A stretch of DNA of 64,000 bases, from the NCBI RefSeq assembly GCF_003056355.1, contig NZ_PYVW01000001.1, positions 62,001 to 126,000 on the forward strand. Direction: 5' to 3'. Position 1 is the first letter of the stretch. Each line of letters begins with the position of its first letter. Position numbers and translations under genes: made by a program. Shown one piece after another: positions 63,483 to 64,000 of this stretch. The notes beneath the pieces were generated by a model. The model saw nothing but the letters and a program-made list of their open reading frames with translations, was not told the DNA's origin and did not search any database. The DNA comes from Devosia naphthalenivorans. Lineage in GTDB: Bacteria > Pseudomonadota > Alphaproteobacteria > Rhizobiales > Devosiaceae.

Positions 63483-64000
63483 ATGCCGATTACCCGCCGT
63501 AGTCTGCTTATTGCCTCAGCCGCGAGTGCCGCAGCTTCGCTGCTGGCGTCTCGCGCCTTCGCCGCCGCGCCCCCATTGGAGAAGAAGGAAAGCTACAAGG
63601 TCGGGTTTGCCCAGACCGAGAGCAACAATCCCTGGCGCCTGGCGCAAACCAAATCCATGCAGGACGAAGCTGCCGCCCGTGGCTGGCAACTGGTCTATAC
63701 CGACGCGGCCGGCTCAGCCGCAAAGCAGGTAGCCGATGTCAACTCGATGATTGCCCAGGGTGTCGATCTCATATTCCTTGCCCCGCGCGAGGAAAAACCG
63801 CTGATCCCGGCGATCATGGCCGCCAAGGGCGCCGGCATCCCGGTTATCCTGCTCGACCGTAACGTGGACCAGAGCCTGGCCAAGCCCGGCGAGGACTACG
63901 TGACCTTTATCGGCTCGAACTTCGTCGAGGAAGGCCAGCGCGTCGCCGAATATCTCGTTGGGTTGGGGCTCGACAAGAAAATCATCATCGAACTTGAGGG
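63483..64000 (+). CDS. Sugar ABC transporter substrate-binding protein, 3' end outside the window
   Basis: The first 172 codons of a YtfQ-like periplasmic binding protein. The N-terminus 'TRRSLLIASAASAAAS' has a twin-Arg followed by a hydrophobic stretch, so export may use Tat or Sec; the cleavage site is near AFAAA. The mature part shows 'KVGFAQTESNNPWRLAQTKS', 'DLIFLAPREEKPLIPAI' and 'VILLDRNVD', typical of galactofuranose/ribose-type receptors. GGGAGGAAT lies ahead of ATG 63483. The 209-base gap before it suggests its own promoter. The frame is open to the window end. Confidence 0.88.
   Translation, partial: MPITRRSLLIASAASAAASLLASRAFAAAPPLEKKESYKVGFAQTESNNPWRLAQTKSMQDEAAARGWQLVYTDAAGSAAKQVADVNSMIAQGVDLIFLAPREEKPLIPAIMAAKGAGIPVILLDRNVDQSLAKPGEDYVTFIGSNFVEEGQRVAEYLVGLGLDKKIIIELE

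Overview
The window looks like the chromosome of an alphaproteobacterium of the order Hyphomicrobiales, most probably a Devosia-like member of the Devosiaceae. This is inferred from the high G+C, an frcBCA fructose-type transporter with a ROK regulator, a urtABCDE-ureDABCEFG operon, a DUF2336 protein, an RCAP_Rcc01079-type gene transfer agent spike base gene, and the general style of the proteins. No rRNA, CRISPR array, transposase or integrase was seen. One tRNA (Thr, anticodon TGT) is present.

Layout. 1-4.4 kb: housekeeping and orphan genes (an exported protein cut by the window edge, nitroreductase, lytic transglycosylase, DUF2336 protein, NAD kinase). 4.4-17.5 kb: a minus-strand surface-polysaccharide operon read from wzc at 17.5 kb down to a polymerase/ligase at 4.7 kb. 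It has three GT4-like transferases, a WecG/TagA/CpsF transferase, a GDP-mannose-3,5-epimerase-like enzyme and a 755-residue protein joining a flippase to an acyltransferase. A 52-residue ORF and a signal-less SGNH hydrolase sit inside this operon, and a gene transfer agent spike base gene converges on its end. 18-23.5 kb: a 2-keto-4-pentenoate hydratase-like gene, frcACB and the divergent ROK regulator. 24.3-36 kb: a LacI-type regulator, a divergent amino-sugar operon (nagB, SIS protein, nagA, ceramidase-like protein) and a carbohydrate ABC transporter operon carrying an AGE-family protein and an oxidoreductase. The same 12-bp palindromic core lies next to a TTGACA box in front of both operons. 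36-46 kb: two small membrane/exported proteins, tRNA-Thr, cysD-cysNC for sulfate activation, manC, glutathione-dependent formaldehyde dehydrogenase, a Xre/RES toxin-antitoxin pair, a DUF188 protein, a NodB-type lipoprotein and HupE/UreJ. 46-57 kb: the twelve-gene urea uptake and urease operon on the minus strand, preceded by a very good sigma-54 promoter. 57-64 kb: a sugar or sugar-acid catabolic set (MR/MLE enolase, aldehyde dehydrogenase, FadR regulator, GMC oxidoreductase, SDR) and the start of a periplasmic sugar-binding protein that runs off the window.

How the genes work together. Urea is imported by UrtABCDE and hydrolysed by nickel urease, with HupE/UreJ as a likely nickel permease; the sigma-54 promoter suggests NtrC-type nitrogen control. 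The LacI-type regulator probably switches uptake and deacetylation/deamination of an amino sugar. CysDNC makes APS/PAPS. ManC and the epimerase may feed GDP-mannose-derived sugars to the polysaccharide. The most unusual points are the spike-base gene and SGNH unit at the polysaccharide locus, the flippase-acyltransferase fusion, the ceramidase-like enzyme in the amino-sugar operon, and several large intergenic inverted repeats.
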